This document shows, piece by piece, positions 13,416-26,319 of a DNA stretch of 64,000 bases (position 1 is its first letter; each line of letters begins with the position of its first letter). The stretch spans positions 22,249,917 to 22,313,916 of the forward strand of contig CM046832.1 of assembly GCA_025618425.1 (NCBI GenBank), read 5' to 3'. Origin of the DNA: Heliocidaris tuberculata. Lineage: Eukaryota; Echinodermata; Echinoidea; Camarodonta; Echinometridae. The position numbers were made by a program, and so were the translations under genes. The notes under the pieces are model-generated. The model saw only the letters and a program-made list of their open reading frames with translations, had not been told where the DNA came from and searched no databases.

Positions 13416-13921
13416 TTAAAGGGAAAGTTCACCCCGAAGATTACTTGAGTTTAAAAAATGCAGAAAAAATAAAGAAAAATATTGGCGAAAGTTTGGACAA
13501 AATCCGTTAAAGAATAACGGAGTTATGGACTTCTGAAGTTTTGATTTTGTGACGTCACATGCGAGCAGCTCCTCCATGATGTAATGTGATAAATATTCCA
13601 TAAAATACAGTTTTCTCAGAAAATTTAGAATATTTTCGTCTGTGCATTTGATATATTGTCAGAAATGTTATTCAATACTAGATTCTGAAAAGAAACAATA
13701 TAAATTTATCGTGGAACGTAAAAAAAAATGCGAATATATGGAATATTTATTACATGACCAATGGGCAGCTGCTCGCATGTGACGTCACGAATCCAAAACT
13801 TTAAATACTCATAACTCTTTTATTATTTGACCGATTTTCATCAAACCTTCGCCAATATTTTTCTTTATTTTTTCTGCATTTTTTAAACTCAATTAATCTT
13901 CAGGGTGAACTTTCCCTTTAA
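13416..13921. mobile_element. TTAA-bounded foldback MITE, AGGGAAAGTTCACC family, copy 2
   Basis: The terminal inverted repeats extend over more than 100 bp, from AGGGAAAGTTCACCCCGAAG through the GCGAAAGTTTGG region. TGTGACGTCAC with GCGAGCAGCT recurs inverted nearer the centre, so almost the whole element folds back. TTAA at both ends. Related to the element at 4815-5336. Confidence 0.88.
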
Positions 13922-16449
13922 AGGGCACAATATATTTTGTCATTTTGTGTCCCAACATACTTTTCACAAAAAAATGAACGGAATTATTGTTCAAAGTATG
14001 ATTTTCCTTGATATTTGGCCTGATCCTAGTGATAGAATGACTTGAACAAGCCCAGAATTCTGTTGTCCATATCACAATCACAATACTGTATCAGTCAGAG
14101 TACCTTCTAAAAAAATAACACATTCATTCTCTATTTTGGTTGATTAAGAACATTTCATATTGATGAAATCCTTTTAAAGCGGAGTATATCTTCTTTTAGA
14201 ATGTGAGATCAAGTTGGTTTCTGATGCAGGAGTTTTTTATCTCGGGGAAAAAGATATTTGTAGAGCTTCTTCCTTATTCTTCATTTTTTATGTCAGTTAC
14301 ATATCTGAGGTTGAAAATACTATCTTCAGATTTTATGATTTCTTCCAGAACTCCAAATGCAATTTTATTGCATGGAAAGCAATATAAGCTGCTGCTGTGC
14401 ATAACAACGTTTACAATTCCATTGGCCCGCTGTCACCAAACATAAGAAATTCATACGAATTCTTTTGTATGATGGATGAAACAATTTCAGTATGAGGCCT
14501 GCTTTTAGATGTGATGAAAATATTTACAGTATCTCAACCCTGGGTGAAATCAAGTCAAACGTGATGTCATTTGAAAGTAATGCATTTATGGTTTGGTGAG
14601 ATGTCAACTGAGATCTTTTTGTTCTCCAAGGAGCAGATAAGATTGAAGTTGACATGATATTTCAGATAGGTCCAGATGGCCTGAGGAGATGGTATGAAAT
14701 GAAATGAGACGGGATGTCATGCTTGAGTTCATAGGGCTTATGTATCTCTCTCTCTCTCTCTCCTATACTTCTCTTCACATCAGAGTCCATCAGACATTGT
14801 TAGAAAAATTCTTTTTCCAACTGTAGGGTCTTCTTATTTTCTTTCTGACTTGATCTTCTATGATTTTTATTTGAGTTACTATTTCCCCAGGTTCCCTTCG
14901 TCAGTGGAGATGATATTTTCAAACACATTTGTCTTGCAAGGGATTACTTTTTAAAAAGTAGGATATATCCCCAGGTCTCTGGATAATGGTACAAAAACAC
15001 TATGTATGTTTTTCAAACTGTTCCCATTCTTGGTACGTGCTCTGAAAAGCTTAGCAGAGGGATGTAGCATATTTATTATTAGCAAAAGATGCAACTTTAA
15101 GAAATGGTTGAGAGATACAATAATGATTATACAACTTGGTGCCTTGATTAAAATTCTGAGTGATTTTGTGAGATGGTGGGAACGATGATTAATATTATTT
15201 TTTTTTAAAGATGTCACATTCAGTGTGCACTTCTTTCACTTGTTGAAGACTGAGCTCAAGAAAAGACTTTTTGTCTGGCTCAAATCATGTTTTGTATAAG
15301 AATTCATGCAGTTAAACTACATGTACTTGTAACACTTTTGTACAGACATCCCACACGATCGGTATGTACTCCATTGATTGTGTGGCTTTCCACTTTGTGT
15401 AGCGAGCAAGTTTTTTTATTTCTTCTAGAATAATCATCTGATACCTCAGTCTTAGTTCAATTGCAAGAATGGTAGTAGGCCTGTAATGTATGCTGTAGGC
15501 CTACGTACATGCCTACCGAGCTTAGTGAACAGTGCTTAAGTAGCTTACAGTATCTCAACCCTGGAATGAGACACATATGACAAAATTATTAAAAATCAAA
15601 ATTTTATTTTGTAGATGCAGAACCAAATTATGAGGATGTAGAATTAGTATTTACCCCTTTGAACACTTTTAAGCAAAGTAATATGAAAAGTATTATTCAG
15701 ATACATGTCTAATTCTAATTTTGGAGGACAGACAAAACTAGCAGTTTTTCTCTTTGCGTCTTTCCTGCGTCTTTATGAGTGTGCCATTGCATTTCGCTAA
15801 GCTACCTTAGTGCTTTAACTGTGCTTACAAATGGTCATTTATTGAATGCATTTCTGATATACATGTATGTGGAGAAACTACTGTTCTTGTAATTAGTTAC
15901 GGTCTTTGATTTTATTGGTCATGTGTGAAAGCAGCATTGCCTGTCAATGACTAGGCTGACATCAATGCAATGCCAAGATAATTTTTAGATACGTGTATTT
16001 GCCATCTGTCATGGACAGGACAAATTAGGATCAAAATGAGAGCACAGTCGTGATTATAACATTTAATCCCTATCATCAGTAGCATGCCTGATGTACTGTG
16101 ACTTAGTACAAGGTTGTAATTAAGGAAAGCTTGACTTCTTGGGATGATGGTTTTGTAACTCTTTATATGTATGAGTCAATTTGCATATATATTGAGAGTT
16201 ACACTTTCTTAATGTGTTTCTTGAGGTACATGGAAAGAATGCGTACATATACCTACTGGTACATATTGTTGCTTGTGTGATGAATGTCATAGTCAAGGCT
16301 ACATATGGGAAATCTTTTCCAACATTGATAATAAATTTACTGTCGTACCCATTGTAGGACCTAAATCGTCGCTGTATTAAGCCTATGGGAATGAGAGAAT
16401 TTAGAAGTCAACAGGTTTGATAGCATCCAAAGTGAAAGCTTTTAATGCC
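13922..16449. other. Non-coding AT-rich sequence
   Basis: A CT microsatellite lies at about 14748-14762. No supported gene or structured RNA. Confidence 0.45.
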
Positions 16450-16816
16450 TTAAAGAAAAGGTTGAGTTCTTGGAAAGGTAAAAAATAACTTGTGAGCTTG
16501 TTTCTCATTCTTATTATGTTAGTTTTGAAGATTATCATCTAGTAGATATGTCCCATGAAAAGGATTGCTCTTCAAATGCCCTCACGTGCGAAATATGACA
16601 AGAAACAGCTGAAACGTTCGGGCCGAACATTGGTGCGTAGTCCCATATACACATTTCTGTCAGTAGGATTGAGTCAATTTCTAATCATTGTGGTGATTCC
16701 AAAACCTTACAGCATACACCAATTCTTATGTGCTAAATAATAAACAATTACTTTTTGCTTTGAGACAGTTTCTTTCACAATTCAACTTCATGCCCAGAAC
16801 TCAACTTTACCTTTAA
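16450..16816. mobile_element. TTAA MITE, TTAAAGATAAAGTTGAG family, copy 3 (inverted)
   Basis: It starts TTAAAGAAAAGGTTGAGTTC and ends GAACTCAACTTTACCTTTAA. The interior is the reverse complement of the other two copies, for example the conserved AAAGGATTGCTCTTCAAATG. Confidence 0.8.
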
Positions 16817-17606
16817 TGTGCTTGGACTGAATCTGAAGACTAGCTAATGTCTCCATCATCATCATCTTGTGGACAGAAAGCAAGTTTAAACAGCTAAGCA
16901 TAGTTTGCGCTCCTTTCGCCAACCTATTGGTCTTCTCCCTCATCTCACATTACTTTGTGTACATATTGAAGGAGATGTTTAGGTGAATACAAATGTTAGA
17001 GGACCACATAAATCAATATTGATGAAAGCCTGCTTTTCAGGGCTGTCCTAAATCCAAATGTGGAATACGCACCCAACAGTTGGTATGATAAAGGTATATA
17101 AACATGAGAGAATGCTCTCATACTGTTTATTCCTACCGGATGGGACCAATGTATATAATCCCTGTGTTCCGAAAGATGAGCTGATGTAGCATATATTTGA
17201 TACTTATTGCCATTGATCCCAAACATCAAAGTTCAAGGAGTGAGCTTAAAAAGAATGAAACAAGATAGTAGCATATCTTTAATAGGCAATCATGGCATAT
17301 CTTGATCTCATGGCTGTTATGGTGTGACTTCCACTTGTGTTAATCAGAGATTCAACAAAAGTGGAAACGTGCCAGATCAGATCATGGGTATGCGGGTGGA
17401 GGTTCTGAAAAACACCACAGACATGCACATGCAGATAAGATTATCGGTAGGACTTCTAAACCGTAAATAATACACTTTGTAGTTTGCTGGGAACTGCTGA
17501 ATCAGTTGGAGAATTTTAGATAAGAAGACTTTATGTCCCTGCCACCCGGACTTTGATTGATCAGTTCATAATTTCTTGTTCTTTTTGTGTCTTTTCTATT
17601 CTGCAG
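16817..17606. other. Non-coding sequence upstream of the sulfotransferase
   Basis: It contains the putative intron leading to the acceptor at 17606. No promoter motif could be assigned. Confidence 0.4.
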
Positions 17607-17676
17607 TCTCACTTTTCGGAAGGTTTTGGCGCTGACTGTACGGATGCAAGGGAGTTACCATGAAGTGTATTCAAGA
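17607..17676 (+). other. Upstream part of first visible exon (5' UTR or extra coding)
   Basis: A pyrimidine-rich stretch ending CTGCAG at 17601-17606 looks like a splice acceptor, so this exon probably begins at 17607 and an earlier exon lies further upstream. The reading frame of the sulfotransferase stays open from 17608 and contains an ATG at 17644 in a weak context (C at -3). It may be 5' UTR or may encode a longer N-terminus. Confidence 0.5.
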
Positions 17677-19250
17677 ATGAAAGCCAAGCGTTTCTATGTT
17701 GTCATAAGCTTAACTGCTTTTGTGGGGTTTGCTCTGTGGACACTGTATCAGCAAGTCAGGTAATTATGCCGGCTTTATTCTGTTATATTATCAGGTAGTT
17801 TCAGATTATCAAACAAACATCAAGAGTTATATATGTGTTTACTTACGGACATGGCATGATACAAATGTTGACTGTTGATATTATTTTAGGACCCACTTCA
17901 GGGCTCTGTGACACTAACTTTTTGCACAGGAGGTCCAGACTACCATTGTGGGGTCTGTATGCATTGGTTCCCATGTTAAGATTTTTACATTTTGGGGGTC
18001 TGGACCAAGATTTTTGGCGCCCATGTGTTAGTGTCGAGCCCTGCACTTGATATTATGTTTCTCCTTCAATTTTCCCATTACTTACTGTGTACATACATTA
18101 AAGAACATATTTAGCTAGTTATCAGTTCATTGCAGTCATTTTGACACATCTTTTATAATTTTCTGTTATCAGCTCTCATCCAGTTGACACATGGGGTTAC
18201 TACAGTGGAAAGCGTCATAGGAAGATAGCCAGTTTCTCCCCCCATTCAGTTGGAGAAAGAGGAGGCCTATCATGGCCAGTGGAAAAGCACCGTTTCCTAC
18301 CAAACTTCTTTCTACTATGGGACAAGGAGAAGGCCCCGAGCCTCTCTTCTTATAGTGAAGGCAATATAATCTTCCTGCACCACAATAAGGCAGGAGGCAT
18401 TAGCATCAGGAAGTGCATGCAGGCAATAGGACCAGACAGTGGATTAAATGTATCCAGGAATGTATTCAGCTATCGCTACACTGCCAGAGAATTTGACTAT
18501 TGGAAACACGCTCCGAGGACTAAGCAGCACATGGGCCTGTATGGTGGGTATTCCTTTGGAGTGTGCGATGTCTTTAATGATGGCCGACCATGTTCATATT
18601 TCACAATGATTCGTGACCCATATGACCGAGCAGTATCCGCTTACCTCTATTGCTCTAAGAACACAAGTAAGGATCAGTTATGCACCGCCCTCAAAGCAAG
18701 CGAGGTGAGTGTTGTGGATTGGGCGATTCATCATGGCAGCTTTTTCTTCCGGCAGTTGGTGTACAACCCAGCAGTCTGTAATGGTTCCTTCGATGACTCA
18801 CCGTACCTCAGCAACTTTGACGACATCCCACACAAATTCTCTGGCGAACTGATCCCATGTTGGTTCAAACACAAAGTCATGCTCCAACGTATGTTGAGTG
18901 AGAAGGAGCGAGCAGATCTCCTCAAGCATGTCTGTGACAACTTGGAGAACTATTTTGCTGTGATTGGTCTCCTGGAACACTTTGATCTCACCATGGGAAT
19001 GCTACAACATGTCTACCATGTCCCATTCAGAGACCGTTGCTCTGACACCCACAAAAACATGGGAAACTTTCGCAAAAAACGCCAAAAAGTAGAAGCTGAT
19101 CTGCTAGTTGCCAAATTAAAGCGGGAACTGTTAGCAGACCCTCGTGTCAATGCGTCATTGCATGCAGACATTGTCTTGTATCAGAGAGCCCAGCAAATAT
19201 TCAATAGGCAGATGGAAGTCTTCAGTTACCTCACTAAACCCACCTCCTGA
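17677..19250 (+). CDS. Golgi-type PAPS-dependent sulfotransferase-like protein (spliced, 386 aa)
   Basis: Two exons are joined: 17677-17759 and 18173-19250, with a GT donor at 17760 and an AG acceptor ending at 18172. The split codon encodes Ser28. Residues 1-5 (MKAKR) are a short basic tail, and about 6-24 form one hydrophobic segment, giving type II topology with a lumenal catalytic domain. Residues 98-108 (HNKAGGISIRK) fit the 5'-phosphosulfate loop, and 175-185 (RDPYDRAVSAY) fit the 3'-phosphate motif RDPxxRxxSxY of carbohydrate sulfotransferases. These would bind PAPS and transfer sulfate to a glycan. N-glycosylation sequons (NVS, NTS, NGS, NAS) agree with a secretory location. The ATG at 17677 was chosen because it has A at -3 and gives a typical short tail; an in-frame ATG at 17644 would add 11 residues. 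The frame is open back to the acceptor at 17606, so an upstream coding exon is possible. Substrate and subfamily (for example uronyl 2-O or 6-O type) cannot be fixed by eye. Confidence 0.88.
17760..18172 (+). other. Intron of the sulfotransferase gene
   Basis: The intron starts GTAATT and ends in a T-rich tract followed by CAG. It is 413 bp, phase 2, and separates the membrane anchor exon from the catalytic exon. More than a third of it is a MITE at 17899-18043. Confidence 0.85.
17899..18043. mobile_element. 145-bp MITE in intron (CAGGGCTC termini, hAT-like)
   Basis: The left end CAGGGCTCTGTGACACTAAC is mirrored by the right end GTTAGTGTCGAGCCCTG, about 19 bp of terminal inverted repeat. CACTT flanks both sides (17894-17898 and 18044-18048) as a probable target duplication. 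CAGGG termini recall hAT elements, but hAT duplications are normally 8 bp, so the superfamily is uncertain. No coding capacity. Confidence 0.75.
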
Positions 19251-19342
19251 TTTCTTTTTCTCTGTCTGTTTCTTTCTTGAAGTTATCACCGAAATACAAA
19301 TCTTTACAGTCCCAACCTGTGTTTGGTAGGGGCTTATTGCCC

Positions 19343-19348
19343 AATAAA
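19343..19348 (+). promoter_or_regulatory. Candidate polyadenylation signal
   Basis: AATAAA lies 93 bp after the sulfotransferase stop codon. It is a canonical signal, but later ones also exist, so the true 3' end is unproven. Confidence 0.45.
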
Positions 19349-22300
19349 TTCTCTGATGGAAAGGGTTTGTTGTGATACATTAAGCCATTGTGTGTTGATA
19401 TGGCTGAGTGGCTCTGTATTTCACCTTACTGATACTAGTACTCTCCCTGTTGAAGTGTTTTGCGTAATGTGTTTCTCTATTTAAATTCCTATCTGAGGGA
19501 CATGAGTGTTTGCCTGCATATACATAACAGTGGAGAAGAGTCTCATAAAAAAATGCTATAAACACTAACTAATTTATTTTGGAACTATCTCATCACAACA
19601 TGATGAAAGCTGACTCGAGATCTGAAGTCAGTCTTCTACCCATTTATTAAAGCTACAAAATGCCTGTTATTTCCTGTAGCGTGATAACACCACTTGTGTT
19701 TCAATGCATGCATGTTTATATCAAGAGCAGTAGATGTATTATGTGAGAAAATAAGACAATGGATACATGCAGCAAAGTTAGGGCACTCTTATTAAAAAGA
19801 GCAATTACAAAACATTGTCACTTGATATAGATGAAGCATTTTTCTGCTTTGTGCAAGAAGAAAATATAAATGTTCACTAAAATCATTATTTCAACCAAAA
19901 AAATATAGTGAGTAAAGTTGCATATGTTTGGCGGTTTGTTACCCTATTGAGATAAATTGTTAATTTTACTTGAAAGATTTTGAAGGATATTAATCTTTTA
20001 TTCACATGTACACATGTAGTCACAGTTGAAGATGTTTCTTTTATATGAAATTCCTTAAAATGGGTACTGTGCATTTTGCCCACAATGGAACTCATAGACA
20101 GTGTCATTATTACAATTAACAAAGCCAGTGATTGTGGGTTGTTCTTTTAAAAAAAAAAAATTTAGCTTCTTTTTCCACAGTTATGTGGTTAATAATGATT
20201 TTGCCTTCTCATTCTCACACCCACCAATGAATAAGGCTTAATATTGATTGGTCGGTAGATGGTTGATTATAATTACTATCGCCCAAGTATTACAACCCTT
20301 ATTTATTGATAACATCTAAATGAAATGGAATTTTTACAAGCCACAAGGCCATGTATGACTGTACCAAACATTACTTCTTTCTCATATTGAGGAGGCTTAC
20401 TAGGTATTTTTGGAATCACAATATGTTTCACTGGGTTCCTTTGTGTTGTATAACAAGTACCAAATTAAATAATTGTAAATAACTCTGTAGATAATTATGT
20501 GTATATGGTTCATGCAGTTTCTAATCTGATTTGGGCAAAGACTTCAGTAGTGCGTGGAGTGGAGTGGAGTACATGTACATACATTGTGTGCATGTATTAG
20601 GGAGAACCTGATATAGATAGCAATGCTGTTGTAACTAAAATGTGAATAATGTACTCATACTTGTGTGCATGTCATCTTGTGCATTATATTTCCTTATATT
20701 ATCAAATATTGTTCTGAATAAGTATTTGTAACATATGGTCGTAATGATAAGTACTAATGCTGGGGGACAGTTATCAACAGAAAAATAATACAATTTATTT
20801 CTCATGGTATGTGTAAGCTAAATTAATTACTCTCACAATGTTAAGATCACGATCAGACTTTCTTCAGACTATTGACCTGTAATGTGTAACATTTCTCTAA
20901 TGATATACATACATGTACATGTGTATTTGTCATCTATAAATATGGAGAGATATACCTACTAGAAATCTAAACCTAAAATGTAACCTGTAATTTACGTCAT
21001 ATTATTGACATGAGTATTGTTTTGACACACCTGTAAAATGAAGGGTCCTCCACTGTTTTAGAAATGAATTCAAGTTTTAGACAAATTTTCCTGTTGTAAA
21101 TGATCATGATATTATATATTTTTCTATATCAGTGAACAAAATATTGCCAAAGTTTACAAGGCAGTAAGCGCCAAATCCTGAGATTATGTCTGCTTGTAAA
21201 TGTAAAGTAAATAATGAATTAATACGATATGATAGGACACACATAGTTTGTGTATAATATCTGTTCAATACTTGCATGATATGCATGCAGTGTATTTTTG
21301 TTTCTGTATGATTTACCTCACTTCGTATACAAGTAATTAGCTGAGTGGGGGTACATTTAAATCTCCATTTTTCTTCAAGTCCAAGATCTGTGTAATTTTC
21401 GTCTTTTAATTACTTATTCGATGCAAGAGTTCTCCATTCATCCTTGTATGTTCTATTGAGGACATCACATTATTTTCAGACATAGATGTAGATGAAGTAA
21501 TAATATGCAATGTACTGATTTATGAGAGAATTATTTACAGCTCTCACAAATATATCACAATAACGAATTTGATTATGTGATTTATTAACATGGTTGGGTT
21601 ATGGGGGGGGGGGGGGTTAACCTTCAGAATACATCATTTGCTAAATTACTTTTTCTGAAAATATAAGTAGAGCTACATGTACCTCCATGTGTATGATAAT
21701 GATAATCTGTGTGTTCTTCATAATGGCATGTTGATATCTCCTTTGATATATGCTTATTTTCATTACAGCCTTGTAGCTTTTCTCACAGTTATTGTAAGTA
21801 TTGAATTTTGTGCAGTACTAAACTACTAATGTTTCTTTAGTTTGTACTATGTTGTAAATGGTTAGCTGCTCACCACTGTAATTGACTACATGTATATGTG
21901 AAAATGTCTGCAACTACTTGCTAGTTTTTGAATGAAAGTTGTGCACATTCTTAACATCTTGAATTCGATGACCATTGCATTTTCAGTTGATAAAGTGAAT
22001 TTCCCAGGTATGCACTTAAATTTGAATCCTCTGACAATTATGCAAATTGGATATAAATTCATTTTAGTGATTGCAAGCTCATTCACGGTGCTTTACTGTA
22101 TTCATTCATTGAATGTTAGCTAGACTATTATATTTGTGAAAAAATATAGAAACTTTCTAGTGCATTTAATGTTCACAAACTTCGTGAGTGGTTTGCAAGT
22201 TCAAATGATTGAATTACAGTCGACACAGTAGTGAATGGCCAAAGTTTCTTGCTTTGAAAATGGCTGTCGTTTAGAAATCACGAAAGTTTTATGTTGTGAA

Positions 22301-22594
22301 TATTGCTGGTTTTACAATACATGCCGTGAGACAACTCTGTTTTGCTGTAAATTAATTTTCACAACAAATAATAGATGCAGATAATATTGATAAATCATCA
22401 GTAATATAATGATGTCTGTGGATGGCATAAACAGTGATTTTCTACACTGTAACGATGAAGAAGGAGGGAAGAGATGGATGGGATATTGCTGCATACCAGA
22501 GTACCGAAACATTTTAACAAGGTTGTCGCAATCACTGTTTTATAATGATAATAGGCCAGTAATCTAAAAAAACGTTTTACTTAGGCGAGGTTTG
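19349..22594. other. Non-coding sequence (possible long 3' UTR then intergenic)
   Basis: AT-rich, with TACATGTACAT clusters near 20570 and 20905 and a poly-G tract at about 21603-21616. No supported gene. Confidence 0.45.
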
Positions 22595-22903
22595 GACCCC
22601 GTTCTCATTACTGAAATAGCTCGCTCTAGCGTGCGGTAGATCGCGCCATCTCTGAGGTGAGAATACAGCGACATCGTTTCAGCGCTATCCACGGAGGTCC
22701 ATGGCAATCCCAAACTGGTCCACGAGAGATAGCGCTATCTTGAGTGCCAATGCGCAGTTTACTGTGCAGAGAGTACCAAGATATATCGTGCTACCTTCTG
22801 TAGGTGTAAACCCGCGGCATGCCAGTGGACCTCCCTGGCGCATGCCATGGGTCGCCCCACGATAGCGTGATCCACTCTCCAATGTTGTAATGAGAACAGG
22901 GTC
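22595..22903. mobile_element. 309-bp MITE with GACCCCGTTCTCATTAC termini
   Basis: The right end GTAATGAGAACAGGGTC is the inverted left end with one mismatch. Multiple GATAGCGCTATC-like and GCGC palindromes lie inside. It is clearly GC-richer than its surroundings. No coding capacity. Confidence 0.85.
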
Positions 22904-25900
22904 TTAGAGTTGGTTTACCAATTTTTGGTGAGCCAAACATCAATGTTTTTATCCTATAAAAATCACCATAATTCTCTAAGTGAAAATATAAAGACAGACT
23001 TGTCTCTAGGAAATCCATTTCTTGATTTTATTCCATGACCAAATGCTTATTTTTATTTGGTTACACAATTACAGTAATTTCTATGAGATTTAAGGGTTAA
23101 TTCCTGACCCTTCCATGAATCGATGGACTAAGTTGAGCCAGGTTTAACTGAGGTTGCTTTCGAGGATATGGGCCATAGCGTTCGTGTCTACATATATCAC
23201 TTGTGTTATGTGTACGTACTTATGATGTTACAAAGAACCATTTTATGTGTCGAAAGTCAATAATATCAAGGAGTTATTACAAACCTTTGGTATTATCAAA
23301 CAATTATTTGAATCCAGACTTGAATTTATTCCATATTCTCATTTCCTATCATTGAGTTGTGGGATGTGTACATTTCAGTTGTGTATATATATTTAGATCT
23401 GTTGATTTTTCATCAACATCCTCAAATTTATGGATATCTGAAGAAAAGAAGATTGAAATGCTAATATTTGTGTTTTCATGTGTAGGATAGTTTCTGGGGC
23501 ATTTAATAAAAATTTACTGCCACTCATATGAAGTAGAATTTAAATAAATCCAGGGAGCATGCGTGATTCAAGTTGAAAACAAAAGCATGATCTGAACCGA
23601 ATCGGATCTTCTCATACCTGAAACACAGAGGATATATAGAAATTGAATGAGAAGTTTTAGAGAGAAGTAGAATTGTAGGTGTCGACAAACAGCCCACGAC
23701 GACAGACAAACATTCGAAATGGATCACTGTCAAGTATAGCTGTGCATGTTTGTAAGGTTGAGAAATGTCATGGATACTCACTCCCTATGTATAGATTCCA
23801 AGGTATTGTGTCAATACTCGGCAGTGTGAAACATGAATACCAAGTAAACCTGGGCAAGAGTTTACACAAGTCTGTCAGAGAATTTCCAAGCTTCAGAATG
23901 ACACTGCTTTGTAGGGTGTTTACTTTCCAAACCCTCTTGTGAACTTGAAATGCTGGGTATTGATAGAAGGTCTTAAATGTGTATCCTTTATGATGATGAT
24001 GGTGTATTATCCATGGATGACGTACATGAATTTAATGTGTAAAGTGACAGTTAACAAACACTTGAAAATTCCATGGTAGTTTTTTTTTTTTTAAATTCAT
24101 GTATTTTTATTTTACATCAAATTGACAAATTTGCATTGAGGAAGTTTTTATTTTATTCACATCTGGTACTTGGATGTATTACTGTGACTGACTGCTTCTT
24201 GTTATGTCCTATCTATCCAGGGAGGTGGAAGAGAGATTCTTCCACCTTCCTGATTTATCTTTAGAGTTGACCATTAGTAACACATACTGTATTTTGGCCC
24301 TAATTAGGTATTGTGGTCATGGTATTAAGCTTTTTCTTCTGACATGATTTTGCAATGTTCAAACATTTTCTTGTAGTGCACACCTTGTTAGGGTATGGGC
24401 ATGATGCAGTTAATGTGTAATGCAAATGGTGACTTTTATAAGATCTGGACATAAACCTATTTGAAAATGAAGGCCTCCAAATTGGTACTATACAATCCAT
24501 AAAAATAATGCAAGGCGGTATAAAATCATTTTTATAGTGAAAAGATAGTAAATTGGTAATGTTGGTGCTGAAGAAATTTTCTCAGATTGAATTTCAAATT
24601 TTATCCCATTTTCAAATTAATCCAGATTCCAGAACATCTTTAAAATAATTTGGATTCTTTATTCTATATTTTCTATGCATTTCCAAGAAATAGGAAAAAC
24701 CACTCATTGTTATTTGGGCTGTTTAAATCCAGCATGTTTTACTTGAAGTAGTCATTATCAGAATAGTCACAGTCAAAATAATTTTTCTGTTTAGCTGTCT
24801 TTATGGAAGCTTCTGCTGTGAACATATCTACTTAAATGTATGTGCTCACTATCTCCTTCCGTTGCTACTTACGACCACAGCTTATTGATAAAATAGACCT
24901 TGTACATAGCATTCTTGTATGCATATATATTGTGCAACAATACAATCATGTATGGAGCAGTGTATGTTCGATTGTGTACGAGGTTCAGTTTGTGTACACT
25001 TCATTTTAGAAGAATGTCATGAATATGAGCTTCACAATGATGTGATGTAGATAATCATTTCTGTGTACAAGGAGGTTATGTTATATGGCTGTAAATTATA
25101 TTGTTTGCATATTATGTGTGTAAATGTTCATGTCAGTATTATCGTCATACACTCGGGTATATCAATGGAAAGAATAAACTCAATAATGCTCATAAACTAC
25201 AGGAAAGTCCAGCTGTTGTTTGTTCAGGGTTGTTCTGGAGTGTGATTTTTAGGATCTATAGTTCATGTATAGACTGCTCAAGTTTAAACATGGAGACGGT
25301 GAATAAGTGTAATATGCTTTGCTAAAAAAACAACTTCATGTTATGATATTGAAATTGAAGTATGTTGCAAATGTCCAAAAATGATCAGAGACATGTATTT
25401 CCACAATGCTTTTTATTTGCTGTCATAAATCATGTACATGGAAATACATGTATACACCAGTCCCAATACAATTATGCCACATTTTCCATCAATTCTCCTT
25501 TCTTTGTAATAATGATAACATGTAACATGATTGCAAAGACTTTTAAGAAATCCACTCTGAGGACATGTCAGTATCATATTCTATTGCCTGTAAAACTACA
25601 TGTATGTTTGGATTAATAATTATAAGAGGTGATCGTAAGGATCACATATTTCGATAGGGACTATAGGCAACTGAAGAATGGATTTCTTGGAAATATTTGT
25701 GATCATGTTATTTTGAATAATCAATTAATCCTTAATTTCTTTGGAAAAATATGTGGATTTTTCATATTATGCAATTCAATTGTAAAGATGATGGAATAGG
25801 TGGGGTTTGAAGAAAAGATGAATGATTCAACTATAAATAAATGAAGATGACAAATGCACTTAAATGTTCCTGATTTTGGTCTTTCACATTTCAGTAAATG

Positions 25901-26125
25901 ATAAGTGGAAAAAAATTTGTATTCAGTATTCTAGACAAGAAGCAATTAAATACCAGCAGTGATGTATCTAATGATTATGGCGCTCGGGACAAGTAATAAA
26001 ATGCCCTCCCCCCCCCCCCCCCCCTAGTCTGCAAGCACAGGCCCTAATTTGACACTTTATTAGAAAATAATTGTCTTTAGGGAAGTCTAACCAAGGTTTC
26101 CGCTGGTTGTGTGTCAGGAGCATCA
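22904..26125. other. Non-coding AT-rich sequence
   Basis: No gene seen. There is a poly-C tract at about 26006-26024. Confidence 0.45.
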
Positions 26126-26319
26126 TACAGTGAAACCTGTCTATAAAGACCACTCAAGGGAGACAAGAAAAGCGGTCTTTATGAGCAGGTGGTCTTTATA
26201 GACGGGTTCCTTTCATACACTTTTCAATGAGAAACATTGTTCAAGGGAAACGAAAATTGTGGTCTTTATAGACAGGTGGTCTTTCAATACAGGTGGTCAC
26301 TATAGCAGGTTTGACTGTA
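26126..26319. mobile_element. 194-bp MITE with TACAGTGAAACCTGTCTATA termini
   Basis: The right end TATAGCAGGTTTGACTGTA is the inverted left end with minor changes. TA at the edges suggests a Tc1/mariner-type target. The interior repeats GGTCTTTATAGAC several times. Confidence 0.8.
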
